DNA of 64,000 nucleotides from JANQMX01 sp965247175. Its GTDB lineage: Bacteria > Pseudomonadota > Alphaproteobacteria > Kiloniellales > DSM-21159. The stretch covers positions 4,836,001-4,900,000 of the forward strand of contig OZ252006.1 in NCBI GenBank assembly GCA_965247175.1. The letters run 5' to 3'. The stretch's first letter is position 1. Each line of letters opens with the position of its first letter. The notes below the pieces were generated by a model. The model searched no databases, was not told where the DNA came from, and saw only the letters and a program-made list of their open reading frames with translations. This document shows, piece by piece, positions 57,260-64,000 of the stretch. A program made the position numbers and the translations under genes.

Positions 57260-58369
57260 TCAGCCAACCCAGGGGCGAAAATGCTTGCTGAGTGTAAGGC
57301 TTTGGCCGTGATAGGACGAGCCGATGCCGCTGCCATAGAGCTGATTTGGAATAGCTGCCAAGCGATCATAGACCAGCCGCCCGACCGCTTGGCCGTTTTC
57401 CAACAGGAAAGGCACTTCGTGAGAGCGGACTTCCAGAACAGCTTTGGTGCCGGGACCGCCCTCCTGGCTCCAGCCGAAACCCGGGTCGAAGAAGCCTGCG
57501 TAGTGAACCCGGAACTCCCCGACCTGGACATCGTAAGGTACCATCTCGGCGGCGCAATCCGGCGGAATGCGCACGAACTCTCGAGAGGCCAGTATGTAGA
57601 ACTCGTTGGGGTCGAGAATGAGGTCTCGTCGCCGAGTCGGGGTGAGAGGATCCCAAAACTCCTTGGGGTCATAAGCGCCGATACGGGCGATATCGATGAC
57701 GCCGGCGTGCCGTTTGGCACGAAAGCCTGCCAGGCCAGCCGCATTGTCGCCGGATAGGTCGACCGTAAAGATCAGCCCCTCGCGCACTTCTGCTTCGCCG
57801 CCGTCTGGGGTTGTAAACACCTGATGCTCTTGGTCCAGCTGCCTGTGTGCCCTGTCAGAGAGCACCTGGGAGCCGCGCTTGAAGCGAAGCTGGTTGAGAC
57901 GGTCGCCCTGACGCACCTTGATGCTGAAGGCATTCGGCGCGATCTCGGCATAGAGGGGGCCGTCGTAGCCTGCTGGCACTCGGTCAAAAACGGTGGCTCC
58001 GTCGGCAATCAGCCGGGTGAAGACGTTAAGCCGTCCGGTTGAGCTCTTCGGATTGGCCAAGCCCCATATCTCCCTGGGCAGCGCAAGGCGCTCGGCCAGA
58101 GGCACGATGTAGACGCAGCCAACCTCAAGCACTGCTTCGCCCGTTAGGTCGAGGCTGTGCATGTTGAGCGCTTCCACCCGCTCAGCCATGGTCGCGCCGT
58201 GGCCCGGGAGAAAGCTCGCCCGCACGCGATAGGCCACCGGGCCGAGCGTCAGATCGAGACTGGCAGGTTGAACCTGCGCTTCGAGGCCGTCGGTGGACGA
58301 GCGGATGCGGCCCCCTTCGATGAGCCCATGGATATCCTGGGACGGCAGGATGCCGCTGTCTTCCGTCAC
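57260..58369 (-). CDS. dcd: two-domain 2'-deoxycytidine 5'-triphosphate deaminase
   Basis: A 369-residue dCTP deaminase-like protein of the duplicated alphaproteobacterial form, about twice the usual 190. Each half has a dUTPase-fold: in the first, VQPASLDLTLGPVAYRVRASFLPG, ANPKSSTGRLNVFTRL and YAEIAPNAFSIKVRQGDRLNQLRF; in the second, RDLILDPNEFYILASREFVRIPPDCAAEMVPYD and FFDPGFGW. The first PKSSTGRLNVFTRLI segment is the likely active site (Ser-Ser-x-Arg type). Start is GTG 58369 (AGAGC box) or TTG 58384. It makes dUMP precursor for thymidylate. Confidence 0.9.
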   Translation of the reverse strand: MTEDSGILPSQDIHGLIEGGRIRSSTDGLEAQVQPASLDLTLGPVAYRVRASFLPGHGATMAERVEALNMHSLDLTGEAVLEVGCVYIVPLAERLALPREIWGLANPKSSTGRLNVFTRLIADGATVFDRVPAGYDGPLYAEIAPNAFSIKVRQGDRLNQLRFKRGSQVLSDRAHRQLDQEHQVFTTPDGGEAEVREGLIFTVDLSGDNAAGLAGFRAKRHAGVIDIARIGAYDPKEFWDPLTPTRRRDLILDPNEFYILASREFVRIPPDCAAEMVPYDVQVGEFRVHYAGFFDPGFGWSQEGGPGTKAVLEVRSHEVPFLLENGQAVGRLVYDRLAAIPNQLYGSGIGSSYHGQSLTLSKHFRPWVG

Positions 58370-58539
58370 AGCTCTGGGTTCCAAAGTGCAGTCTCTATGG
58401 CGAGGTGGCTTGGAATTGGATACTCACCAAATCGTCTGCGCGCACGACGCCGCGCTGTCAAACGGCCTCTTGCCCGAAGGCGGCTGCCGACGCAGACTCC
58501 GCAGCCGCAACAGGCGCCGGGGCGTTTCGGTAGGGGTGG

Positions 58540-59469
58540 ATGAAAGCTCTTCTCTATACGCACAAGGATTGCTTCGCCCATGACACGGGCTCAATGCACC
58601 CCGAGCGGGCGCAGCGCTTGGCCGCCATCTTGCACGCTCTCAAGGAGATCGAACTGCCGGACGCGGAGTGGCGCGAGGCACCGCTGGCCACGGTAGAGCA
58701 GATCAGCCGCGTCCACCCAGAGGACTACATCGAGGCTATTCATCAGGCTATCCCATCGGAGGGACATGCTTACCTGGACGGTGACACACCGGTCTCCCCG
58801 GGCTCATGGAACGCGGCCTTGAGAGCAGCAGGGGCTGTCTGCGCGGGCGTGAATGCCGTGGCTACGGGCGAGGCCAAGCGTGTGTTTTGTGCCGTCAGAC
58901 CCCCAGGTCATCACGCAGAGCCGGCGCACTCGATGGGCTTCTGCCTCTTCAACAACGTTGCTATCGCCGCGGAAGAGGCACGCAGCGTCCACGGAATGGA
59001 GCGAGTCGCTGTCGTTGATTTCGACGTTCATCACGGCAACGGCACCCAAGCTGCCTTCTGGAATGATGCCGGACTGTTCTTTGCGTCCACGCACCAATAT
59101 CCTCTGTACCCGGGGACTGGACAGCCGAGCGAGCAAGGCCGCGCAGGCAACATCCTCAACTCCGTCTTGCCACCGGGTGCCGACGGTGCTGCCTTTCGTA
59201 AGGCCTTCACCGAACAGGTCTTGCCGGCGCTCAGCGAATTTGCGCCACAACTCGTCTTGATTTCGGCCGGTTTCGATGCGCACCGTGCTGACCCACTTGC
59301 CAACCTCAACCTAGAGGCGGCCGACTACCATTGGGCGACGAGAGAGCTCTGCACCTTTGCCGATGAGTTCGCCGAAGGTCGGGTTGTCTCGACTCTAGAA
59401 GGTGGTTACGACCTTGAGGCGCTCGCGGAAAGCGCGACCCAACACGTATTGGCCCTTCTGGAGCCTTGA
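58540..59469 (+). CDS. histone deacetylase-family (acetylpolyamine/deacetylase) hydrolase
   Basis: A 309-residue zinc amidohydrolase of the arginase-deacetylase fold. The catalytic His pair is in VRPPGHHAEPAHSMGFCLFNN, and the metal ligands in VVDFDVHHGNGTQAAFW and SAGFDAHRADPL; the Tyr that stabilises the intermediate lies in LEGGYDLEALAES. All are present, so it should be active. Bacterial members deacetylate polyamines, acetoin-derived or lysine acetyl groups. ATG 58540 with a GGGGTGG box. It leads toward the isoprenoid operon: xseB starts 53 nt downstream. Confidence 0.92.
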   Translation: MKALLYTHKDCFAHDTGSMHPERAQRLAAILHALKEIELPDAEWREAPLATVEQISRVHPEDYIEAIHQAIPSEGHAYLDGDTPVSPGSWNAALRAAGAVCAGVNAVATGEAKRVFCAVRPPGHHAEPAHSMGFCLFNNVAIAAEEARSVHGMERVAVVDFDVHHGNGTQAAFWNDAGLFFASTHQYPLYPGTGQPSEQGRAGNILNSVLPPGADGAAFRKAFTEQVLPALSEFAPQLVLISAGFDAHRADPLANLNLEAADYHWATRELCTFADEFAEGRVVSTLEGGYDLEALAESATQHVLALLEP

Positions 59470-59522
59470 GTTCTGGCCGCCGCGCATGAGAGCGCAGGCA
59501 GACGAAAGCGAACAGTAAAGCA

Positions 59523-59780
59523 ATGCCCCAAGCCGACCCGATACCTGATGACATCAAGGTGCTGTCCTTCGAAGAGGCTCTCGAGGAGCTGAAATCCTTG
59601 GTCGGTAGCCTTGAAAGCGGCGAGAGCAAGCTCGACCAGGCCATTGCCGCCTACGAGCGAGGGGCGCTGCTGAAATCTCATTGCGAGACCAAGTTGCGCG
59701 AAGCCAAAGCCAAGATCGAAAAGGTCAACGTCGGCCCGGACGGAGCTCCCGCCGGGACCGAGCCCTTCGATAGCGATTGA
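59523..59780 (+). CDS. xseB: exodeoxyribonuclease VII small subunit
   Basis: An 85-residue XseB, the small helical subunit of exonuclease VII. It has the signature LSFEEALEELKSLVGSLESGESKLDQAIAAYERG and LREAKAKIEKV. It adjoins ispA (stop 2 nt before the ispA ATG), the widespread xseB-ispA-dxs order. The large subunit gene xseA is not in the window. Confidence 0.96.
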   Translation: MPQADPIPDDIKVLSFEEALEELKSLVGSLESGESKLDQAIAAYERGALLKSHCETKLREAKAKIEKVNVGPDGAPAGTEPFDSD

Positions 59781-59782
59781 GA

Positions 59783-60694
59783 ATGTCCACATCCATGGAA
59801 CTGGAGGCCGTTGATCTGAAGGCCGAGATGCAACGCATCGGCGCGCGCGTCGAGGCGCGGCTTGATGACTTGTTGGTGCCGGCTGAGGGCGATCGCGGTC
59901 GTGTTGTCGAGGCAATGCGCTACTCCGCACTGGGTGGCGGCAAGCGTTTGCGCCCGTTTCTGGTGATCGAAACGGCCTCGCTATTCGACGTTCCGGCGGA
60001 AATGGCGGAGCGGGCGGCGGCGGCAGTCGAAATGATCCACTGCTACAGCCTTATCCACGACGATCTCCCGGCGATGGACGACAGCGATCTGCGCCGGGGG
60101 CGGCCGTCGGCCCACAAGGCCTTCGACGAGGCCACGGCGATCTTGGCTGGCGACGGTCTCCTAACGGAAGCTTTCACCGTGTTGGCGGACGAGGCGACGC
60201 ACACGGACCCCTCCGTCCGATGTCGCTTGGTGGCTGAGCTGGCCGAGGCGTCGGGCCAGGCGGGGATGGTCGGTGGCCAGATGATGGACATCCTGGGCGA
60301 GGGGCATCCCATGACCCTGGAGCAGATCTCCCAGATGGAGAGCCTCAAGACCGGGGCGCTCATTCGTGTGGCGGCCCGCTTTGGCGGTGTACTTGCGTCG
60401 CAAAACAGTGACATAGTTGCTACATTAGACCATTACGGCAGGGATCTAGGCTTGGCTTTTCAGATTGCAGATGATCTGCTTGACGCGGAGGCCAGTGCCG
60501 AAGACCTCGGCAAGCCTGTCGGACAGGATGCGGCGCTTGGCAAGGCGACCTTCGTGTCGCTGCTAGGTGCGGAAGAGGCGCGGAAGCGCGCCGGTGATCT
60601 GGCCGAACGGGCTGCTGGCCGTATGGCGTCTTTTGGTCCGAGGGCGGGAGCGCTGCAGGCGCTGGCCCGCTATGTTGTGGAACGAAAGGGCTGA
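59783..60694 (+). CDS. ispA: geranyl/farnesyl diphosphate synthase
   Basis: A 303-residue short-chain trans-prenyltransferase making farnesyl diphosphate from IPP and DMAPP. The first Asp-rich motif is YSLIHDDLPAMDDSDLRRG, the second FQIADDLLDAEASAEDLGK; GGGKRLRPFL precedes. HCYSLIHDD with aromatic before the motif fits short-chain products. ATG 59783 is used; a TTG at 59777 overlapping the xseB stop is an alternative. It is part of xseB-ispA-dxs-tlyA. Confidence 0.96.
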   Translation: MSTSMELEAVDLKAEMQRIGARVEARLDDLLVPAEGDRGRVVEAMRYSALGGGKRLRPFLVIETASLFDVPAEMAERAAAAVEMIHCYSLIHDDLPAMDDSDLRRGRPSAHKAFDEATAILAGDGLLTEAFTVLADEATHTDPSVRCRLVAELAEASGQAGMVGGQMMDILGEGHPMTLEQISQMESLKTGALIRVAARFGGVLASQNSDIVATLDHYGRDLGLAFQIADDLLDAEASAEDLGKPVGQDAALGKATFVSLLGAEEARKRAGDLAERAAGRMASFGPRAGALQALARYVVERKG

Positions 60695-60740
60695 CCGCCG
60701 CGACAGGGAAGCAGGGCGGTCGGGGGACAGGGAGAAGTCG

Positions 60741-62669
60741 ATGAGTAAGACAAAACTGGAGACACCGCTGCTCGACAAGGTGGCGACGCCCGCGGATCTG
60801 CGCCAACTAAAGCCGAGTGATCTCGGGCAGTTGGCTGATGAGCTGCGGGCGGAGGTGATCGACGCGGTCTCCGTTACCGGCGGTCACCTTGGAGCCGGTC
60901 TCGGCGTCGTCGAGCTGACCGTGGCCATCCACTATGTCTTCGACACGCCGGACGATATCCTGATCTGGGATGTCAGCCATCAGTGCTACCCCCACAAGAT
61001 TCTGACCGGTCGGCGCGACCGAATTCGTACGCTGCGCCAGGGCGGCGGCTTGTCCGGCTTTACCAGTCGCAAGGAAAGCGAATACGACCCCTTCGGCGCA
61101 GCGCATTCCTCGACCTCGATCTCTGCCGGTCTGGGGTTCGCGGTGGCGCGCGACCTGGAAGGCAAGGACAACAACGTTATCGCTGTAATCGGCGACGGTG
61201 CCATGTCAGCCGGCATGGCCTATGAGGCAATGAACAACGCAGGTGCGCGCAACAGCCGCCTCGTCGTCATTCTCAACGACAATGACATGTCGATCGCGCC
61301 GCCGGTCGGCGCGATGAGCGCCTATCTCTCCCAGCTTCTCTCGTCCCGTTCCTTCCAAAGCCTCAGACATCTCGGCAAGGAAGTGGCCAGCCATTTCCCG
61401 CGGCCGATCAAGACGGCGGCAGCCCGGGCCGACGAGTACGCCCGCGGTATGCTGACAGGCGGCACGTTGTTCGAAGAGATGGGCTTCTACTACATCGGCC
61501 CGGTGGATGGTCATAACCTGGACCACCTTCTGCCCATCCTGAAGAACGTGCGCGAGAGCGATTTCGACGGCCCGGTGCTGATCCATGCGGTCACCCAGAA
61601 GGGTAAGGGCTACGAGCCGGCCGAGCAGGCCGCTGACAAGTACCACGGCGTTGCGAAGTTCGATGTCATCACGGGCAAACAGTCCAAGAGCGAGCCCAAG
61701 GCGCCGAGCTATACCTCGGTCTTTGCCAAGGCGCTGATCAAGGAAGCCGAGGTCGATGACAAGGTCGTAGCGGTGACCGCGGCCATGCCATCGGGTACGG
61801 GGCTGAATCTATTCGGTGACCGCTTCCCGGACCGCTCCTTCGATGTCGGCATTGCCGAGCAGCATGCGGTCACCTTCTGCGCTGGCTTGGCCTGCGCCGG
61901 CTACAAGCCTTTCGCCACCATCTACTCGACCTTCCTGCAGCGCGGCTACGACCAGGTCGTGCACGATGTCGCCATTCAGCGGCTGCCCGTGCGGTTCGCT
62001 ATCGACCGCGCCGGCATGGTCGGTGCCGACGGTGTCACCCACCAGGGCTCCTATGACATTGCGTATCTTGGTTGCCTGCCCGGCTTCATTCTGATGGCGG
62101 CAGCCGACGAGGCGGAGCTTATGCACATGGTGGCGACCCAGGTGGCCATCGACGATCGCCCCTCCGCGCTCCGCTATGCTCGTGGAGAGGGTATCGGCGT
62201 CGAGCTGCCGGAGAAGGGCGCGCCGCTGGAGATCGGCAAGGGTCGGGTGCTGCGTGAAGGCACCAAAGTTGCCATCTTCTCGTACGGCTCGCGGCTCGGC
62301 GATGCTTTGAAGGCCGCTGAAGAGCTGGGCGCGCGTGGTCTCTCAACCACGGTTGCCGATGCCCGCTTCGCTAAGCCACTTGACCATGACCTCCTGCGTC
62401 GGCTGGCCAGCGAGCACGAAGTGCTGATTACCCTTGAAGAAGGGGCCATCGGCGGCTTTGCAAGCCAGTGCTTCGAGCAGCTTGCTCGCGAAGGCCTGCT
62501 TGACGGTGGCGCAAAGGTTCGGCCCATGTACCTGCCTGACTTCTTCGTCGATCACGGCAAGCCGGCCGACCAGATCGTCGAGGCAGGCCTGGACTCTCAG
62601 CATATCGTGGCAACGGCCCTGCAGGCGCTTGGCTACAACGAGGTGGCGAGTCAGCCAGCCCGCGCCTGA
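60741..62669 (+). CDS. dxs: 1-deoxy-D-xylulose-5-phosphate synthase
   Basis: A 642-residue thiamine-diphosphate enzyme that condenses pyruvate with glyceraldehyde-3-phosphate, the first step of the MEP isoprenoid pathway and a source for thiamine and pyridoxal. Seen are SHQCYPHKILTGRRD (in place of the common GHQAYPHK), GDGAMSAGMAYEAMNNAG (TPP motif), GFYYIGPVDGHNLDHL, GIAEQHAVTFCAGLA and FAIDRAGMVGADGVTHQG. GGAGAAG before ATG 60741. Downstream tlyA overlaps its stop by one base. Confidence 0.97.
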   Translation: MSKTKLETPLLDKVATPADLRQLKPSDLGQLADELRAEVIDAVSVTGGHLGAGLGVVELTVAIHYVFDTPDDILIWDVSHQCYPHKILTGRRDRIRTLRQGGGLSGFTSRKESEYDPFGAAHSSTSISAGLGFAVARDLEGKDNNVIAVIGDGAMSAGMAYEAMNNAGARNSRLVVILNDNDMSIAPPVGAMSAYLSQLLSSRSFQSLRHLGKEVASHFPRPIKTAAARADEYARGMLTGGTLFEEMGFYYIGPVDGHNLDHLLPILKNVRESDFDGPVLIHAVTQKGKGYEPAEQAADKYHGVAKFDVITGKQSKSEPKAPSYTSVFAKALIKEAEVDDKVVAVTAAMPSGTGLNLFGDRFPDRSFDVGIAEQHAVTFCAGLACAGYKPFATIYSTFLQRGYDQVVHDVAIQRLPVRFAIDRAGMVGADGVTHQGSYDIAYLGCLPGFILMAAADEAELMHMVATQVAIDDRPSALRYARGEGIGVELPEKGAPLEIGKGRVLREGTKVAIFSYGSRLGDALKAAEELGARGLSTTVADARFAKPLDHDLLRRLASEHEVLITLEEGAIGGFASQCFEQLAREGLLDGGAKVRPMYLPDFFVDHGKPADQIVEAGLDSQHIVATALQALGYNEVASQPARA

Positions 62670-63406
62670 TGAGTGGGAGCCGGCGGGCCGACCTGTTGGC
62701 GGTCGAGCGTGGCCTGGCTCCGACCCGCAGTCGGGCGCAAGCCATCATACGCATGGGGAAACTACGCTGTGCTGGCCGCGTGATCGGCAAGGCGGGAGAG
62801 CTGCTGCCCGGTGATGCCGAGCTCGACTTGGTGGCGCCCGATCATCCTTGGGTCTCGCGCGGCGGTGTGAAGCTAAGCGAGGCGTTGAGCCGCTTCGACC
62901 TGTCTCCGAAAGATCGGATCTGCCTGGACATCGGCGCGTCCACCGGTGGTTTCACTGAGGTGCTGCTGGCCGAAGGCGCCGCCCGCGTCTACGCCGTCGA
63001 CGTTGGGCATGATCAACTTGTCTCGGCGCTGCGGATGGACTCCCGTGTCGTATGCCTCGAAGGGCTCAACGCGCGAGAGCTCGACACCGCCAGGGTGCCG
63101 GAACCGGTCGGTGCCATCGTTTGTGACGTCAGCTTCATCTCGGCGCGCAAGGTCCTCGAACCGGCCTTTGCCTTGGCCGCACCCGACTGCTGGCTGCTGG
63201 TTTTGGTCAAGCCGCAGTTCGAGGTCGGCCAAGCGGGCGTCGGCAAGCATGGCGTCGTACGCAGCGACGTGCTTCAGCGCCAGACCTGCGACGAGATGAT
63301 GGCTTGGTTGAGCCAGAGGGGGTGGCGCATTCTTGGCGTTGCTGACAGCCCTTTGCTCGGCCGGCGCGGCAACCGCGAGTATCTGCTGGCGGCGCGCCGT
63401 GGTTGA
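62669..63406 (+). CDS. tlyA: TlyA-family rRNA 2'-O-methyltransferase (S4 + RrmJ)
   Basis: A 245-residue protein with an N-terminal S4 RNA-binding domain (LLAVERGLAPTRSRAQAIIRMGKLRCAGRVIGKAGE) and a FtsJ-like methyltransferase domain (CLDIGASTGGFTEVLLAEGAARVYAVDVG, then VLVKPQFEVG and HGVVRS). TlyA enzymes methylate 16S and/or 23S rRNA at 2'-O positions, and in some bacteria make the ribosome sensitive to capreomycin. The ATG overlaps the dxs stop (TGATG). Classic dxs-tlyA order. Confidence 0.95.
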   Translation: MSGSRRADLLAVERGLAPTRSRAQAIIRMGKLRCAGRVIGKAGELLPGDAELDLVAPDHPWVSRGGVKLSEALSRFDLSPKDRICLDIGASTGGFTEVLLAEGAARVYAVDVGHDQLVSALRMDSRVVCLEGLNARELDTARVPEPVGAIVCDVSFISARKVLEPAFALAAPDCWLLVLVKPQFEVGQAGVGKHGVVRSDVLQRQTCDEMMAWLSQRGWRILGVADSPLLGRRGNREYLLAARRG

Positions 63407-63421
63407 TAGCTGGGAGGAACC

Positions 63422-63766
63422 ATGCAAAGGCCGCCGCGACAGATCATCAACGCTGCAAAGGACCAATTCCAACCTTACGATCTCGACGGCCCGTTGCAGG
63501 AGGATATCACCTGGCTGCCGCTGAGCTACGACGCCGAGAGCGGCAACGGAACCTACCTGATGCGCATGGAGCCGGGCGCAGTCACGGTTCCCCACGAGCA
63601 TCAAGGGACCGAAGATTTCATGATCCTGGAAGGCGACTTGGTCGAAAGCGATGGTACGCGCCTTGGGCCGGGCGACTGCGTGAGCTATGCCCCTGGCACA
63701 AGGCACAACTCGCGTAGCGAGGCTGGCTGCCTCATACTTGTGTGCGAGTGGGGCAAAGAGATTTGA
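63422..63766 (+). CDS. cupin-domain protein (ChrR-like fold)
   Basis: A 114-residue cupin. It has a GGAGG box before ATG 63422. Motif 1 is VPHEHQGTEDFMILEGDLV (His-His-Glu pattern: PHEH, then E) and motif 2 GDCVSYAPGTRHNSRSE with the final His, so a full set of metal ligands is present. The ordering resembles the anti-sigma ChrR cupin domain, but no zinc-binding N-terminal domain precedes it. It is 15 nt downstream of tlyA and may be co-transcribed. Function unknown. Confidence 0.85.
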   Translation: MQRPPRQIINAAKDQFQPYDLDGPLQEDITWLPLSYDAESGNGTYLMRMEPGAVTVPHEHQGTEDFMILEGDLVESDGTRLGPGDCVSYAPGTRHNSRSEAGCLILVCEWGKEI

Positions 63767-63811
63767 TCGTGTAAACTTGGCCGCGACTCCGAGCGGGATG
63801 GCGAAGCTCCG

Positions 63812-63840
63812 TTGTCTGCGGATGACGGCAGCACTATAAC
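63812..63840 (+). promoter_or_regulatory. promoter of pcm
   Basis: TTGTCT (63812-63817) and TATAAC (63835-63840) are separated by exactly 17 nt, about 75 nt before the pcm ATG. Good match to the sigma-70 consensus (4/6 and 5/6). Expected start near 63847. Confidence 0.6.
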
Positions 63841-63914
63841 GCAGCCACATTTGGGTCGGGGCCGCTTCAGCACGAAAGCGGAACGCGGTAGGAAGAGCGA
63901 GGTCGAGAGCGTCG

Positions 63915-64000
63915 ATGGTCGATTACCAGCGTGCGCGCCACAACATGGTCGAAGGCCAACTCCGGACCAACAAGGTTAACGATCAGCGGATTCTGCAGGC
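63915..64000 (+). CDS. pcm: protein-L-isoaspartate O-methyltransferase (partial, N-terminus)
   Basis: The first 28 codons of a gene that runs off the right edge. The visible MVDYQRARHNMVEGQLRTNK then VNDQRIL is the characteristic opening of alphaproteobacterial isoaspartyl methyltransferases (RxNMVEGQLRTNKV), which in this group usually precede tolC. A GAGG box lies about 10 nt before the ATG. The SAM-binding domain is outside the window. It repairs damaged Asp/Asn residues if the rest is normal. Confidence 0.8.
   Translation, partial: MVDYQRARHNMVEGQLRTNKVNDQRILQ

Noticed and set aside
1..64000. CRISPR arrays, insertion sequences, prophage genes, rRNA genes, toxin-antitoxin pairs, secondary-metabolite clusters
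   Set aside because: No direct repeats with regular spacers, transposase or integrase motifs, phage structural genes, rRNA sequence, small paired toxin genes, or PKS/NRPS modules were found on reading.

Overview
The window is dense, high-GC DNA (over 60% by eye) with short gaps, many 1-8 nt stop/start overlaps, frequent GTG/TTG starts and no insertion sequence, prophage or CRISPR array. It looks like the chromosome of a free-living alphaproteobacterium, probably of the Rhodospirillales/Kiloniellales kind. Pointers are the two-domain dCTP deaminase, the IspB - DUF2007 - methyltransferase - S49 peptidase cluster, glyQ-glyS near ppdK, xseB-ispA-dxs-tlyA, a DUF2336 protein behind a CtrA-type box, and a TRAP transporter. 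The genus is inference.

Layout. 1-9.7 kb: catabolic and transport genes: a gamma-glutamyltransferase cut by the left edge and coupled to an amidase, an MFS carrier, a second amidase very like plant AMI1, a LysR-TSUP pair, two SAM methyltransferases and an EEP-family hydrolase. 9.7-15.5 kb: a Bcr/CflA-type exporter behind a probable leader-peptide attenuator, apt, a conserved unknown, and a coupled oxalyl-CoA-synthetase-like / PanE-like pair. 15.5-22.3 kb: a signalling and uptake block holding a 928-residue protein that joins two periplasmic sensor modules and a HAMP-like stretch to an MFS carrier, an orphan ABC substrate-binding protein, a 2OG-Fe(II) oxygenase and a membrane adenylate/guanylate cyclase. 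22.6-27.6 kb: exported rhodanese, DUF2336 protein and a complete dctPQM TRAP system. 27.8-32.5 kb: tRNA-Pro(CGG), polyprenyl diphosphate synthase, DUF2007, TrmN6-like methyltransferase, S49 peptidase, PPK2 and a GrlR-like protein. 32.5-38.5 kb: a TetR gene divergent from its likely target across a twin operator, a mandelate racemase, a C45-like acyltransferase, a cupin and an AT-rich gap. 38.5-51.1 kb: housekeeping genes: queF-queG, ppdK, tenA, glyQS, a cysteine hydrolase, fetAB and queA-tgt. 51.1-57.1 kb: a PagL-like outer-membrane protein, DUF423, TusA and an RND efflux pair. 57.2-64 kb: dCTP deaminase, histone-deacetylase-like hydrolase, xseB-ispA-dxs-tlyA (isoprenoid supply), a cupin and the start of pcm.

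Four queuosine genes lie in two pairs (queF-queG, queA-tgt), but the Tgt has lost its three zinc-binding cysteines. Isoprenoid supply (dxs, ispA) and long-chain prenyl synthesis (ispB-like) are both present. The most unusual items are the leader peptide and terminator in front of the efflux gene, the sensor-MFS fusion with its neighbouring binding protein, the zinc-less Tgt, and the paired perfect operators at the TetR locus.
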